The position numbers and the translations under genes are program-made. A stretch of DNA of 64,000 nucleotides from Petrolisthes cinctipes. Lineage: Eukaryota > Arthropoda > Malacostraca > Decapoda > Porcellanidae. Shown here piece by piece: positions 12,875 through 23,560 of this stretch. The stretch's first letter is position 1, and every line of letters starts with the position of its first letter. The stretch lies in contig JAWQEG010000283.1 in the NCBI GenBank assembly GCA_033782935.1, forward strand, positions 3,556,967 to 3,620,966, in the 5' to 3' direction. The notes beneath the pieces are model-generated. The model had not been told where the DNA came from, did not search any database, and was given only the letters and a program-made list of their open reading frames with translations.

Positions 12875-13855
12875 TTGCTGACGCCCTTTCCAGGGCACCC
12901 CCTGTTGTTCCTAATGTGTCTTCCATTCAACAGATGCTTCTGGACTTCTCAGGCATCAGATTCTCAGCTCAACGACCTCCTTACCAGCGACACAGGCCTG
13001 CCGCTAAAGTACATCCTGGCCCCAGATGGCGTTACTATTCTGTGGTGTGACACCTCATGTGGCACCCCTTGCCCGTATATCCCCAATCCCTTCAGGTCCA
13101 AAGTATTTACTCATTTCCATTCCTTAAACTACCCAGGGGTTGCAGATATTCTCTGCCTCATCAGCAGGAGGGCAGTATGGATTGGTATGAGGAAGCAGAT
13201 TAAGGAGTGGGTGGCTGCGTGTGTGCCATGCCACAGGATGAAGGTGGGGCACCACACCCAGCCTCCCCTACACGAGTTCCCCGTACCCACCAGCATGTTT
13301 CACACAGTTCACGTGGATATTGTCAGGCCCCTTTCACCGTCACGAGGTTCTGGATGCCTCCTCACCTGCGTGGACTGGAGTACACGTTGGTGCACCACCA
13401 CGCCTATTGCTGACATCCCTGCCGAAGGTACCGCTCACCACTTGCTCAACACATGGGTTGCTAACTTTGGACCTCCGGCAGTTATCGTGATGGACCAGGG
13501 TACCCAGTTTGAGTCAAGTGCATGGCAAGAACTACTGACCTTACTCGGTACCAAGAGGCAGCAAACAACGGCATACCACCCCAGCAGCAACGTTATGGCT
13601 GAACGACTACACAGGAGACTGAAGGACGCCTTCCGCGTCTTGCAGCCCGACTAATGGTCCGACGCCTTTCCTCTCATCCTCCTGACCATCCACACTACTG
13701 TAAAAGAGGATCTACACCATGCCCCAGCAGAACTTGTTTTTGGAGAAGACCTACGCCTATCCGGGCAAGTAACATCTCCAAGCCTGGACACCTCCAACCT
13801 CTCCTTTCTCCCTGCCCTGAAAGCAGCCATCACGAACGCCCTACCAACGCCTACA
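12875..13855 (+). pseudogene. Gypsy integrase core with one in-frame stop
   Basis: The zinc-binding N-domain is recognisable but damaged: the first His is present (THFHSLNYPG), the expected second His is Tyr, and the CVPC pair is intact. The catalytic core follows, with D in HVDIVRPL, D in VIVMDQGTQFES and E in HPSSNVMAERLHRRL. The DDE residues are therefore all present. A TAA stop at 13652-13654 interrupts the frame right after QPD, but the same frame then runs on through a typical core end (AFPLILLTIHTT, HHAPAELVFGEDLRLSG) to about 13855. Confidence 0.88.
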
Positions 13856-13889
13856 TGAAAGAATGTTTCCAGACCTACCTACATACCAC

Positions 13890-14887
13890 CATACACCTCT
13901 TCCTGCTTACTGACTCCCACAGAACACTGCTGCAAGAACCGTACACTGGCCTTTACCCTGTTATCTTCAGGACGGATGCGACAGTTACAATCCAGGTAAC
14001 AGGGAAACCATACATCACGTCCTGGGAACGGGTCAAACCAGCGCACATCACCACACCCCCACAAACACCTACAACCACACATGCGCCAATGCTCCTTACA
14101 CCACCCTTACTTACTACCCCGCCTATCCTAACCACAGCAGCCCCGCACTACAGACCACCAATCCTACCCACTCCAATCCTCAGCACATGCTCACGCCTCA
14201 CCCAACTACACTCACACCACAGATATGTACACCCACCATTCCATCAGCGTCATTCCAACTCCCCAATCCCCCTACCACCATCCCCACCTTCACTCCTACC
14301 ACCCCCTCACTTGCTATCCCCTACCCCGCCTATACCTACCGGAAACCATCCTCACCCACAACCACCACCCACATCCCATTCAACCCCCTCCTCACCCCTA
14401 TTCCATCCTACCCCACTCCGCTCCTCCCTTAGTTCCCCACCAACACCTACGCCTCCTCCCCGTGCCCGCTCCACTTCTCCTACCCCACCCCTACCTATCC
14501 CTCTTACATCCCCCCACCAACCCACCTACCCTCGACCCAAACCAACCTGCCAAGCCCCACCCCCATCCTTCATGACCCAATTCCATCTTGACACCTGTAA
14601 TCCCCTCTAATCTCCCTCAGGACCCACATCCTATCACACAGCCTTCACCAGTCATGCCTTCTCGCACCTGCGGCCCTGACTTTGCACCACAACCAACACC
14701 ATGCACTGCCACACCATCTCCTCCTCAGGAACAGCTGCAGGACGATGTGCCTGCCGTGCCACCAGAGGGATTCACTTCTCACGCCGGGGGTACCATACGG
14801 CGCCCGGCTAAATATCTGTCCATGCTACACAATACAAACATACACCTACTCCACATGCTGCCAACTACACACACGCCCTACTATTAA
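13890..14887 (+). pseudogene. Integrase GPY/F-type C-terminus and proline-rich tail
   Basis: In a different frame from the core, 13905-14048 reads DSHRTLLQEPYTGLYPVIFR and then TVTIQVTGKP and WERVKPAHI. This is the GPY/F module (P-Y-T-G-x-x-x-V ... V-x-x-x-R-V-K-P-A-H) that ends many gypsy integrases. It is followed by about 600 bp of C-rich, Pro/Thr/Ser-coding low complexity and, in yet another frame near 14780-14820, GGTIRRPAKYLSM, the usual closing R-R-P-A-R-Y-L motif of arthropod gypsy Pol. Confidence 0.75.
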
Positions 14888-15013
14888 AATTATCCCTACC
14901 ACACACATTACACCTTACCCATGCACATTTGTATAACACTTATTGTATGTATTGTGTATATTCGTATAAATTTTGTATGTATGCTATCCTCCCCCTTTGT
15001 TTCCTAAACATTT

Positions 15014-15028
15014 CAGGGGGGAGGGTAA
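15014..15028 (+). promoter_or_regulatory. Polypurine tract of the gypsy element
   Basis: 'caggggggagggtaa' lies directly before the 3' LTR start TGTAGC. This is the position and composition expected for the plus-strand DNA primer. Confidence 0.8.
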
Positions 15029-15355
15029 TGTAGCAGCTCCATACATCGCCGCTCTTATATTCCTTTCTTCACTCCTCTGTAGGCCGGCACATCTATCCTG
15101 AGTCATCCCACGGAGGTGCGGGTACACTAATCCCTTTCCCAGATGCGGCTTAATCCCCTCTTGGGATACTGGCCTCCAGACTGGCTGTCTCTCTTGGGAC
15201 ACTATACCACCCCAGACAACTCTCCTGCAGCAACTACGACCCTACCACGGTGCTACACAGCAGGCTGGCATTCTACCTTACCTGTGTGATTCCTTGTACC
15301 TACCAATAAAACTGTTACTGTGTATTCTACAGTCTGTTCACCCCATGTAATGACA
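15029..15355 (+). repeat. 3' LTR of the gypsy element
   Basis: 327 bp from TGTAGC to TGACA. It contains AATAAA (about 15305) 50 bp before the end. Its last 60 bp ('caataaaactgttactgtgt' to 'ctgttcacccc') reappear inverted at 16141 and 52921, which identifies those as solo-LTR relatives of the same family. Confidence 0.82.
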
Positions 15356-15364
15356 CAAGGGCTT

Positions 15365-15460
15365 CCTTGATGTTATAATATTTAAAAAAATAGCATAGAA
15401 ATTCGCAAATATGACATACTCAGTGACAGCCAAGAGTTGTAATAACAAACTAAGTCTACT
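15365..15460 (+). repeat. Short LINE fragment, duplicate of 16860-16945
   Basis: 'aaatatgacatactcagtga' followed by 'cagccaagagttgtaa' occurs here and again at 16898, with matching A-rich sequence upstream. It is a detached piece of the same LINE family as the next element. Confidence 0.75.
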
Positions 15461-16140
15461 AAGTCAACATTATTTTTTATATTGGAGTCCGAAATTGTGC
15501 CAACTAAAGGGCTTAGCAAGGAAGTTAACCACTTTGATAATTTATACACTGCTTAAGTGAAATGGGCTTTATATGACTGTTGGAGTAGGCCTAGCTAAGA
15601 TAACTACACCCATGGAAGAACCAATAATTAGTAAAGAAGAAATTATAAAAAAACATTAAAAGGGTTGAAAAACAAAAATGCACCTGGTCCAGATGGGGTA
15701 AAACCAGAATGCTACAAGGCTTTGATAAATAGTGAAAAATGCATAGAAAAGCTAGCATACTGTTTTAATAAAATAATTAGACAAAGAAAACTTCAAGAAC
15801 AGTAGTGATATCAAAAAAATTTAAACCAACAACCCAGGATTTAAGACCCATAGCACTCACAAATATTTATTACAAAATATAATGAAGAGCAAAATAGAAC
15901 AACAACTACAAGTTAATGACTTAAATAGTGAATTGCAGTCCAGATTTACACAAGAAAGAAGAATAGAAGATAACATACTCATACTCAAGTACTGTATTGG
16001 AAAAAGCTACAAGAACAAAACACCATTAATCGTAGCAGCAATAGACTTTAAGAATGCATATGACTCAATAAAAGGAGAAGAGATCATAAAAAATCTAAAA
16101 GAAATAAAACTCATGAAAATACTGTAACAACAAGGATAGT

Positions 16141-16631
16141 TGTATTACTATTGGGGTGAACAGACTCGATTATACACGGTAACAATTTATTGGTAAGTAC
16201 AGGGTTGTGTAGTAGCAATCACCTTGTAGCTGTAGGGTCCTGCCTGCCGTGGTCGTGTGGTGAGAGAGAGGTTGCTGCTGCAGGAGGTACATAGAGAGCT
16301 TGGTGTAGTCAGGCAGACGGCTGGAGCGACGGCAGGTCAGGAGAGATGTTGCTAGGAGCAGAGCGGCAGACAGAGTGACCGAGCGAAGGCGCTCTTGCCT
16401 CCTTTAGCCCGGTCGGGGTCGGCTGCGTGTGCCGGCGCAGGTTTACAGGTGAGGCAGAAGATGTGTACAGTAGACAGGTGAGGCGGAAGATGTGTAAAGG
16501 TGCTTGATGTCAATACAATATGATAGATATAATAAGTGATGTGTACCAGAATGATACAACACAACTGTGTTTAAGCAGAAAAATAGATAAAGATAACAAG
16601 TGGTATACGCCAAGGGTGCACAGGATCTACA
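16141..16631 (-). repeat. Solo-LTR-like insertion, gypsy family, inside the LINE
   Basis: Begins TGTATTACTATTGGGGTGAA, the reverse complement of the type of end seen at 15300-15355, and contains the complement of the AATAAA region ('acggtaacaatttattggta'). It interrupts LINE RT between motif A and the thumb. A close relative lies at 52921. No internal coding part is attached. Confidence 0.68.
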
Positions 16632-17318
16632 ACACTTTTTAAATTATAATTTTAAAAATAATTCAAGAATTAGCAAACATTATAAGACTGAGCAATGTAA
16701 GTAGAAACTGTGGGTTGGAGTTTAACAAAAATATGAGCAAATTCATCATCTTCAATAAGGAAAATCAACCAACAGGAATAGAAAGGATAGAATTTATGGA
16801 GACTCTTAAATATTTAGGATTGGATATAAGAAACAAGAGAGGCTGCTTTAAGAGTTATTAAAGTTAATATATAAAAAAAAAGCAAAGAAACTCTTAAATA
16901 TGACATACTCAGTGACAGCCAAGAGTTGTAACAAACTAATGATTGGAAAAACCTTCTGGAAAGGTCTGGCATTGCCTGGAATATTGTTTGGGGCTGGTGT
17001 AGTGGAATATAATGAGAAAGAAATAGATATGTTACAAAAATTTGAAAACTCAGTGTACCGAACGATCCTTGGGGCAGGAAAAAGCACAATGAACTAAGAG
17101 GAGAAGTGGGTGCCTCACTCATGAAATAAAAATTATTAGAACAAAACTACAATATTTACAAGGAATATTGAGAGATGAAGGAAACAAATTAATATACGAG
17201 ATAGTAGAAGAATTGAAGGATAACAGAACAAATGAATGGATGAAGGAATGTGAAAAAGGAATGAAAGCATTAGGTATTGTAATGTCAGGAGGTCGTTACT
17301 ACCATGGGTGTATAATAG

Positions 17319-17741
17319 ACTACTAAAACTAGGCACGGTTTTATTCAGATAGTGTAACAAAGATACTGCGTGAACCCAAGTATGTATAAGTTGCCCTCGT
17401 TGCGTTGCCTGCTGTGATGCCCGTGGAATGCCTGCCGTGTTGTGTGAAGGTAGTTGCGTATCTTGAGAGTAGGGGCGTGGCTGCCAAGTCAGGAATGTAC
17501 GCTGGAGAGTCAGGAACGTAGCTAGCGTATGGCAAGGCGAGAGTGTAGGTGTAGTGGACGGCGTCTAGGCTGGTGGCTAGCAGGGCAGGCTAGAAGACGG
17601 GAGAGAAGTCTTCTCGGTGTGGAGGCGAGCAGCTAAATGGACGAGGGGACCGTACTTCTTAGTGGAGAGGCATATGCTAGGCTAGCAGTTCATGGAGGAT
17701 GTAGGGCACAAAGAGTACCACAAGGTACTTGGGTCACTACA
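17319..17741 (-). repeat. Second LTR-like insertion, inside the LINE
   Basis: GC-rich block opening 'actaggcacggttttattca' and closing 'cttgggtcactaca'. The same ends, with a shorter middle, recur at 55292-55587. Read on the minus strand it starts TGTAGTG and ends with AATAAAACCGTGCC, LTR-like with a polyadenylation signal. It splits the LINE between the fingers/thumb part and the Cys/His tail. Confidence 0.65.
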
Positions 17742-18700
17742 ATATTAACTTAGATAAACTAAAAACTATGAAAAAGCAAGAACTCCTAAAAAAGATTTAT
17801 GAATGGGATAGGCCTACTAAGACCTGGAGAGAGGAAATGAAAAACAAGACTACCCTAAAGATCTACAGAAAATGGGAATGACAGAGGAATTATATGACAA
17901 TACACCAGCATCAGTGGTGTTCTTTAAATGTAGGACTAATACTTTAAACCTGAGAGACAGAAAAAGATTTAGACAAGAGGACAACGAAACAGGATGTGGA
18001 ACAGATCCAGAAAACTTAGAACATTTTGTTCTTGACTGTACTGGCTATGTTGAGGAATGAATAAAAAAAATAGAAAATTGCAACAACCTTATATTGAATG
18101 CAAGGAAAACATCATTGGAGGGCTGTTGTTATTCGACAGTAAAAAATGTTTAGACAATAATAAAAGAATATTTTTATAAGTGTTGGAAAATAAGGGATAA
18201 TAAATGAAAGGAGGTGATCAACAAGTAAAGGACAGAAGAGGGGCTGTTGTAAAGGCTATCCTTCGACAGTCGACACCATCGCATCACAGTGTTAACCAAA
18301 TTTAGCAAAATGTTATGCTTTTAGCATAATTTGGCCTGAAATTAAGTGTCTAGCATAATTTCTAGCATAATTGATCTCTTAGCATAATTCTCGCACATCC
18401 TGCTATGTCTGCAATAAATTTAGCATATATCTTCCTCGCAAACACAGTTTTCATTATTTCACATTTCCGGTTTAATCAATATGAAAAGAAAAAACTAAAT
18501 TACTCAATGACAGTAATAAAGTACATTAATTATTGTGCCATGTAATATCGCGCCAACGGTTTGTATGCGTTTATTCTCAAGTATTCCCTTTCAGCCCAGT
18601 TCCTATACAGTTTCTCGTACATCCTCGTCACCCATGCCCAGCCGGCCAGCACAGACGATCGGCAGATCAGACTCAGCTTTGCAATCATAAGAGAGACACT

Positions 18701-18919
18701 ATGGCCACCGGGGAGAGGGAGAGCTTTAGAGGTAGAGGTAGTGACAGCACAGACAGCGATGATGGTCTAACAGAAAAAGTGTGCACGCCACAAAGGATGA
18801 AAAAGCGTTATAGTCAGTCATTTCGTCCCGAATGGCTGTCTGATAAAGAATTTATGGAATGGCTGGTGAGAGACAATACAGGAAGTGCTCATTGTAAGTG
18901 GTGTAACAGCAGCATTTAA
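18701..18919 (+). pseudogene. hAT transposase N-terminus with BED-type zinc finger
   Basis: Starts MATGERESFRGRG with an acidic Ser/Asp stretch, then SFRPEWLSDKEFMEWLVRD and AHCKWCNSS, the first half of a BED/TTF-type finger (C-x2-C). The second half (DHAQSKKH, supplying the His pair) is present just after a frameshift near 18915. A splice donor AAG|GTAAGG follows at 18999. The finger would bind the transposon ends. Confidence 0.78.
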
Positions 18920-18998
18920 GCAAAGCTGAGTGTCCTTAGACCATGCACAGTCCAAGAAACATCAATGTTTAGGAGAGGTCTCAAGTGGTAGCAATAAG

Positions 18999-19438
18999 GT
19001 AAGGGATATACAAGTATATATTATCATTCTTATTATTATTTAGGTCTAATTCACAAGATATTCTTTGTTTAAAGTACTAAGTAATGGATATCAATATATA
19101 CAATTTGTAGCCACAATGAATAAATTGTTACATTTTATATAGTCTTATATAAATTTTGTAGGAAGTGATTTAACAGGAGCCTTAGGAAACAACTGTAGGC
19201 TATGTTTACCTACTGGTAATATTATATACTGGTATAGTAGATATATTCAAATACGGGGTGTAGGCTAGCTAATACTTCAAAATAGGTTTAATAGGAGGGT
19301 GTCTGAGAAGAGTGGCATATCATGTCAGGACTTCACCCTGTAATTTTGTCCCTTCTTAGTGAAATTGTTTGTTTGAACTTGTTCAAATAATTTGGTAGTT
19401 CTAGGCATCAAAGTAGCATAAATATATCTTTCTTTCAG
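18999..19438 (+). other. Probable intron in the hAT transposase gene
   Basis: Donor GTAAGG at 18999 and acceptor 'tctttctttcag' ending at 19438 enclose 440 bp of AT-rich, stop-filled sequence. Transposase-like coding resumes immediately after the acceptor (SQIFKAPAQVRDAISRAEIK). Confidence 0.65.
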
Positions 19439-21126
19439 ATCTCTCAAATATTCAAGGCACCCGCTCAAGTCCGAGATGCTATTTCACGTGCTGAGATTAA
19501 AATGACTGCCCTTTTTGTGGAGCATCATTTACCATATGCAGTGATGGATCATTTGTCTGAACTGTTTCCTGTAATATTCCATGACTCGAAAATTGCGAAA
19601 GGCTATGCTAGTAAGCGAACAAAATGAGCTTCGATTGTTGCAAATGTCCTTGCATCAAATTTTAAAGGGGAGCTGTTAGAAAAGATCAGCGAGACTTGCC
19701 AATTTTCAATAATTATTGATGAGTCTATGGCCATTGGAACAGAATCTGTTATGGCAATAGTTGTTAAGTACTATTATGACTCAGCTGAGGGGAAAGTAGT
19801 AACCCGGCTTCTTGGATGATTACCTGCATTAAAGGGCGAATCTGTTAAAGTCTTATTTAAATTACTTAGTGAAGAACTGCAGTTATGCAACATGGACTTG
19901 TCAAAATGTATTGGCTTTGCTGCTGACACAACGAATGTGATGTTCGGAGCCAACAACGTCATTGTCAGTAGATTAAAGGAAAAGAACCCCAGTATTATAA
20001 CAGTGATATGTGTGTGCCATTCACTCTCCTTAGCAGTTAGTCATTCAACTAAACTGTTGCCAAAGCCTCTTGAACAAGTGTTACAAGAATGTAACTCCTA
20101 TTTCAGTCACTCCAGTAAGAGGCTTCGTGACTTCAAAGACTTTTAGGAGTTTATGTAAGCTCAGCAACACATAATTCTGAAGTTAAATGACAATCGTTGG
20201 CTCTCGCTAAGTGCATGTGTTACTAGGATCCTCGAACAGTGGAATGTTTTGCATATGGCGTACTTTCAGCTAGCCCACACTAAAGACCGATTGTTTGTTT
20301 TCTTCTGACTTTCTCTACACTAAGTTTTCAAACCCATCTGTACTTTCAGTTCTTGGAGTACGTTCTATCACTGACTGATAAATTTAGTACTATCTTCCAA
20401 AGTTCTCACTCCATGGTACATCGTGTAGTAAAGGACTCACGTCAGCTCTATGTTCAGGTCCTCAGTCGTTTCTTCAAACCCTGTACTCTCAAGGAACCAG
20501 TCAGTCAAGTGGTACAAATAGATCCATAGTACCAGACCTACCATTTACCAGCTAACAAAATCTATGGAGGTATTAAGTTTGCAAGACTCCTACTGGATAC
20601 AACAGCCAGTAAGAGGGACTTGCAGAATACAAATCAAATGTTTGAGCTGTTGCTTAAATTTCTGGTAGAACTGGCCATTCAGCTTCAGCAGCGCTTACCT
20701 CTCAGTGACATAGTTCTCTCTGATATCTGTTCTTTCCTTGATCCTGAGGAAATTATACGTGGAAGTAATATGTCTGCTGCAAATATCACGGCCAAGATTC
20801 CTGGAATTGTTAGAGAGGAATGTGAACAAAAGGTGGAAGATGAATGGAGGTGTCTAATGATATATGATGATGCAGAGAATATTCGCTTACAGAATGCTGT
20901 CATTGATACTGAATTGTTTTGGTCAAAAATATGTCACACAGGGAAATACCCACTAATCACTAAACTTGCTAAAGCATTATTAACCATACCAGTATCTAAG
21001 AGAATATGTGAGAGAATATTTTCCTTAGTGAACTTGAAAAAAACAGAGAATCAAAACAGGCTCAAGAACAGCAGTATGACCAATGAAATCGTGAGTGGAG
21101 AAGGCATAAGAAAAGCAAGTGTGTGA
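19439..21126 (+). pseudogene. hAT transposase catalytic and dimerisation region, copy 1
   Basis: Conserved blocks occur in order with scattered stops. The first catalytic Asp is in FSIIIDESMAIGTESVM (about 19700). The second is in CIGFAADTTNVMFGANN (about 19910). Then come VCHSLSLAVSHSTKLLPK, RWLSLSACVTRILEQW, and the C-terminal hAT dimerisation block KLAKALLTIPVSK-x-x-CERIFSLVNLKKTENQ (20965-21055). In this copy the normally conserved S-N-A-D before CERIF is altered to S-K-R-I; the inverted copy at 27966-29404 still reads SNADCERIF. At least four stops (for example 19625, 19818, 20144, 20152) make it non-functional. Confidence 0.88.
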
Positions 21127-21513
21127 AATTTGAGTCATCGAAAGAAATGATAAAAACAATGGGTAAGAAAATATACCCTCAATGGCACCAATAAAACCAA
21201 TAGGCAACTGAAGTACTATAATGAAAGCCATAGTATAATATATGATTTTTTATGTTGTACTGTACATTCATTTAAGAGTTATATACATTTTCAATTAAAA
21301 TATGTTAAGTGACATATATTGTTGTGTTAATGTATCACTCAGTGTAATATGTTTAGATAATAATAAGTTAGCATAATTGTAGCATAAATTAATATTACAT
21401 TTAGCATATTTTGGGCATAGTTAGCATATTTTCACAGAAAGTTTAGCATAATTTCATGGTGACGATTTGGTAACACTGGGGCATCCTAACCAACCCAAAC
21501 CACGGTGGCTGAG

Positions 21514-21911
21514 GGGAGGGCTTCGCCGCAGGCGCTAGTCATGACGTCATGACAAAGTTACTCCCTAACAAAACAAAACCTACCTAACCTAACCTAACTA
21601 GGGGCAGATTACCGGGACCTAACTGGGGGCAGACTACCAGGCCTAACTGGGGGCAGACTACCGGGACCTAACTGGGGGCAGACCACCGGGACCTAACTGG
21701 GGGTAGACTACCGGGAACTGTGAAAATAGTAAAAAAATAGTTTGTGTAAAAATAATACTATCCCTGACCATCTGACGCCATAGTCATACCACCCACACCA
21801 CCAGCCACCACTGCCAAAAGAAGTTAGGGAAAATTATTTAAAGGAAGGAGAAAACTCGCGCATGCGCAGATGTCATGACGTCATGACTAGGGCCTGCGGA
21901 GAAGCCCTTTC
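21514..21911. mobile_element. 398-bp MITE with 40-bp TIRs and 8-bp target duplication
   Basis: Flanked by exact 8-bp repeats TGGCTGAG (21506-21513 and 21912-21919). TIRs of about 40 bp: GGGAGGGCTTCGCCGCAGGC on the left and GAAAGGGCTTCTCCGCAGGC from the right end inverted, both continuing into a CTAGTCATGACGTCATGAC block that contains the palindrome TGACGTCA. The homologous site at 27931-27938 lacks the insertion and has only one copy of the octamer (CTCAGCCA on plus), which proves the boundaries. The core holds about five copies of a 25-bp repeat (21598-21718, 'gggggcagactaccgggacc'). No coding capacity. Confidence 0.92.
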
Positions 21912-21919
21912 TGGCTGAG

Positions 21920-22265
21920 CCAGGCTCACTGATTGACATTAATTTGGTACGTGGGTGCAGGATTGCCTACTTTTGTGGTGCTTGTTACTTATGTTTGTGA
22001 TATGTGAATTGTAGAAGGTTGTTTGGAAAGATATTATGTTTATTAATATGGTAGTAAAGGTATACAGTTGATAAAGTTGTAATAATAGGGAAAGGTCTTT
22101 TTGTCTGAGAATAGTTGTTAATGGTTAAAAACAGTAGGCTACATAATAGTGATGTGGAAGAATACTTGTAATAATGAGAGCACAACATAATAACAAGTGT
22201 TGTGAGGTGCAATTGAAGTGGGTTGGTTGGCAAAACAATGCAGGTTTTTGGAATTGACTAAATTC
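21920..22265. repeat. Linker repeat between hAT and MITE copies
   Basis: The same segment ('ctcactgattgacattaatt', 'ttgtggtgcttgttacttat', 'ggtagtaaaggtatacagtt') occurs inverted at 27750-27965, 44984-45150 (split by the P-like insertion from 42908-42938), 42369-42540 and 46965-47067. It is part of a larger dispersed or duplicated unit. No coding potential seen. Confidence 0.8.
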
Positions 22266-22759
22266 GGTAAATATTTAAACAATTACTGTTATCGCATACG
22301 GTTTTTCTACCTTTATTACCCACTTATTTAGACCATTCCAAGATTATTTTCTTCTATGGCATTTCCTCCACAAATGCCCCATTTCCAAGATATATTCAAA
22401 TGTCGCATCTTGAAATTAGCCTGACGTTACCTGACCTTACCTAGACTACAGCAGACTACTGGGACCAAACCTGGGTAAACTACTGGGACCTAACCTGGGT
22501 AAACTATTGGGACCTAACCTGGGTAAACTACTGGGACCTAACCTGGGTAAACTACCAGGACCAAATCTGGGTAAACTACCGGGACCTAATCTGGGTAAAC
22601 TACCAGGACCTAACCTGGGTAAACTACCAGGACCTAACCTGGGTAAACTACTGGGAAATAACCGTGGTAGAGTACAGGAAATGACCGGGGCAAAATACTG
22701 GGACTTAGCCGGATCTGGCAACACTGCTACAAAACAGTAATTCTTAAAAATAAATATCC
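22266..22759 (-). mobile_element. Core-minisatellite MITE, copy A
   Basis: Terminal regions 'ggtaaatatttaaacaatta' on the left and the complement of 'ggatatttattt...' on the right. The core has about eight tandem 24-bp units ('ggtagtttacccaggttagg' plus tccc/tcct, read on minus). The long open frames across the core simply translate this 24-bp unit as an octapeptide. Inverted counterpart of copy N (46389). Confidence 0.8.
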
Positions 22760-22858
22760 TAAATTCTCTGCCATGACTTGTAAAAATGAAGAGAAACTGG
22801 TATGGTATAATTTTTGGTGTATATATATATTATGGTCTGTCATTTTTGGAGGCAAAAT

Positions 22859-23246
22859 GGTATTTGTTGAAAGAATTATCGTTTTGTAGCAGTGTTGATA
22901 GATCCGGCTAGTTCACAGTATTTTGCCGCGGTCATTTCCTGTACTTTATCACGGTTATTTCCCGGTAGTTTGCCCAGGTTAGGTCACGGTAGTTTGCCCA
23001 GGTTAGGTCACGGTAGTTTGCCCAGGTTAGGTTACGGTAGTTTGCCCAGGTTAGGTCCCAGTAGTCAGCTGTGGTCTAGGTTAGGTTAGGTCAGGTCAGG
23101 CTAATTTCAAAATGCCCCATTTGAATATGCCCTATCTTGGAAATGGGGCATTTGTGGAGGAAACCCCATAGAAGAATGGTCTAAATAAGTGGGTAATGAA
23201 GGTAGAAAAATCATACGCAATAACAGTAATTCTTTCAATATTTACT
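22859..23246 (+). mobile_element. Core-minisatellite MITE, copy B, with target duplication
   Basis: Left end GGTATTTGTTGAAAGAATTA; right end inverted begins AGTAAATATTGAAAGAATTA. Flanked by GGCAAAAT (22851-22858) and GGCAAAAG (23247-23254), a 7/8 match. The inverted duplicate of this locus at 46287-46294 has a single uninterrupted copy of the site and no insertion. Confidence 0.86.
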
Positions 23247-23299
23247 GGCAAAAGTAATTTTGGTATTATTACAGAAGTACTGTATTCTTGGCTAGGGCC

Positions 23300-23560
23300 G
23301 CGCAGTGTTACCACATCCGGCTAGGTACTGGAAATTTGCCCCGGTTACTATATGATAGTTTACACCAGTAATATCCTGGTAGTTTTCCCAGGTTAGGTCC
23401 CGGTAGTCTGCTGTGGTCTAAGTTAGGCCAGGTCAGTTTAGGTTAGACTAATTTCCAAATTATGTTTGTAAAACGGGGCATCTCCGAGAGAAACACTATA
23501 GATGAAAAGTGTCTTAGAATGGTCCAAAATAGTGGGTAATAATACTAAAATATACAATAC
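23300..23560 (+). mobile_element. Core-minisatellite MITE, degenerate copy C
   Basis: Shares 'ccacatccggctaggtactg', 'cccaggttaggtcccggtag' and the 'tcttagaatggtcc' tail with the family, but the terminal repeats are not clear. It corresponds to copy M at 46020 in the inverted arm. Sequence from 23560 to 23862 holds three copies of a unit of about 60 bp ('tattatgagtctgtcctatttctcattgaagc'). Confidence 0.6.

Larger units (their letters stand above)
8147..15355 (+). mobile_element. Degenerate Ty3/gypsy LTR retrotransposon
   Basis: Order is 5' LTR - gag - protease/RT - RNase H - integrase - proline-rich tail - polypurine tract - 3' LTR, the Ty3/gypsy order with integrase last. The two LTRs share blocks such as 'taatcccctcttgggatact' and 'tctcctgcagcag' but are clearly diverged. 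Pol is scattered over several frames with stops and a SINE insertion, so the copy is dead. The 5-bp flanks (actac before 8147, caagg after 15355) do not match, so a target duplication is not visible. Parts are listed separately. Confidence 0.9.
15600..18225 (+). mobile_element. LINE (non-LTR retrotransposon) ORF2 remnant with two nested insertions
   Basis: Pieces of one reverse transcriptase run along the plus strand in several frames. 15655-15720 reads LKNKNAPGPDGVKPECYKA (the conserved A-P-G-P-D-G lead-in). 15835-15870 gives LRPIALTN. 15882-16127 gives SRFTQERRIEDNILILKYC and motif A (AAIDFKNAYDSIKG). Sequence after the first insertion (16640-17130) gives the thumb (CGLEFNKNMSKFIIFN, TLKYLGLDIRNKRG) and LPGILFGAGVVEYNEKEIDM. 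Sequence after the second insertion (17750-18060) carries the C-terminal Cys/His region (CRTNTLNLRDRKRF, GCGTDPENLEHFVLDC). Stops and frameshifts are frequent, and codons are very A/T-rich compared with the gypsy element next door. The clade is not assigned. Confidence 0.82.
18287..21478 (+). mobile_element. hAT superfamily DNA transposon, copy 1 (near full length)
   Basis: 3,192 bp bounded by CAGTGTTAACCAAAT on the left and, inverted, CAGTGTTACCAAATC on the right. The CAGTGTT start is typical of hAT termini. Subterminal regions on both sides are studded with 'ttagcata' motifs. The 8-bp flanks (TCGCATCA and GGGCATCC) agree at 5 of 8 positions, a plausible decayed target duplication. It encodes a BED-type finger, an intron and a DDE transposase, all broken. 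Confidence 0.88.

Noticed and set aside
14187..14610. Separate proline-rich genes
   Set aside because: C-rich low complexity following the gypsy integrase; several frames stay open together and it is explained as the element's tail region.
22446..22740. Repeated octapeptide frames such as PRLGPGSL or LGKLPGPN
   Set aside because: The 24-bp MITE core unit is a multiple of three and lacks stops, so frames stay open on both strands. The same artefact occurs at 24237-24550, 41989-42195 and 46422-46796.
23070..23100. Telomere or interstitial telomeric array
   Set aside because: TTAGG occurs only two to four times in a row inside MITE cores; there is no extended array. Kept only as a possible property of the MITE unit.
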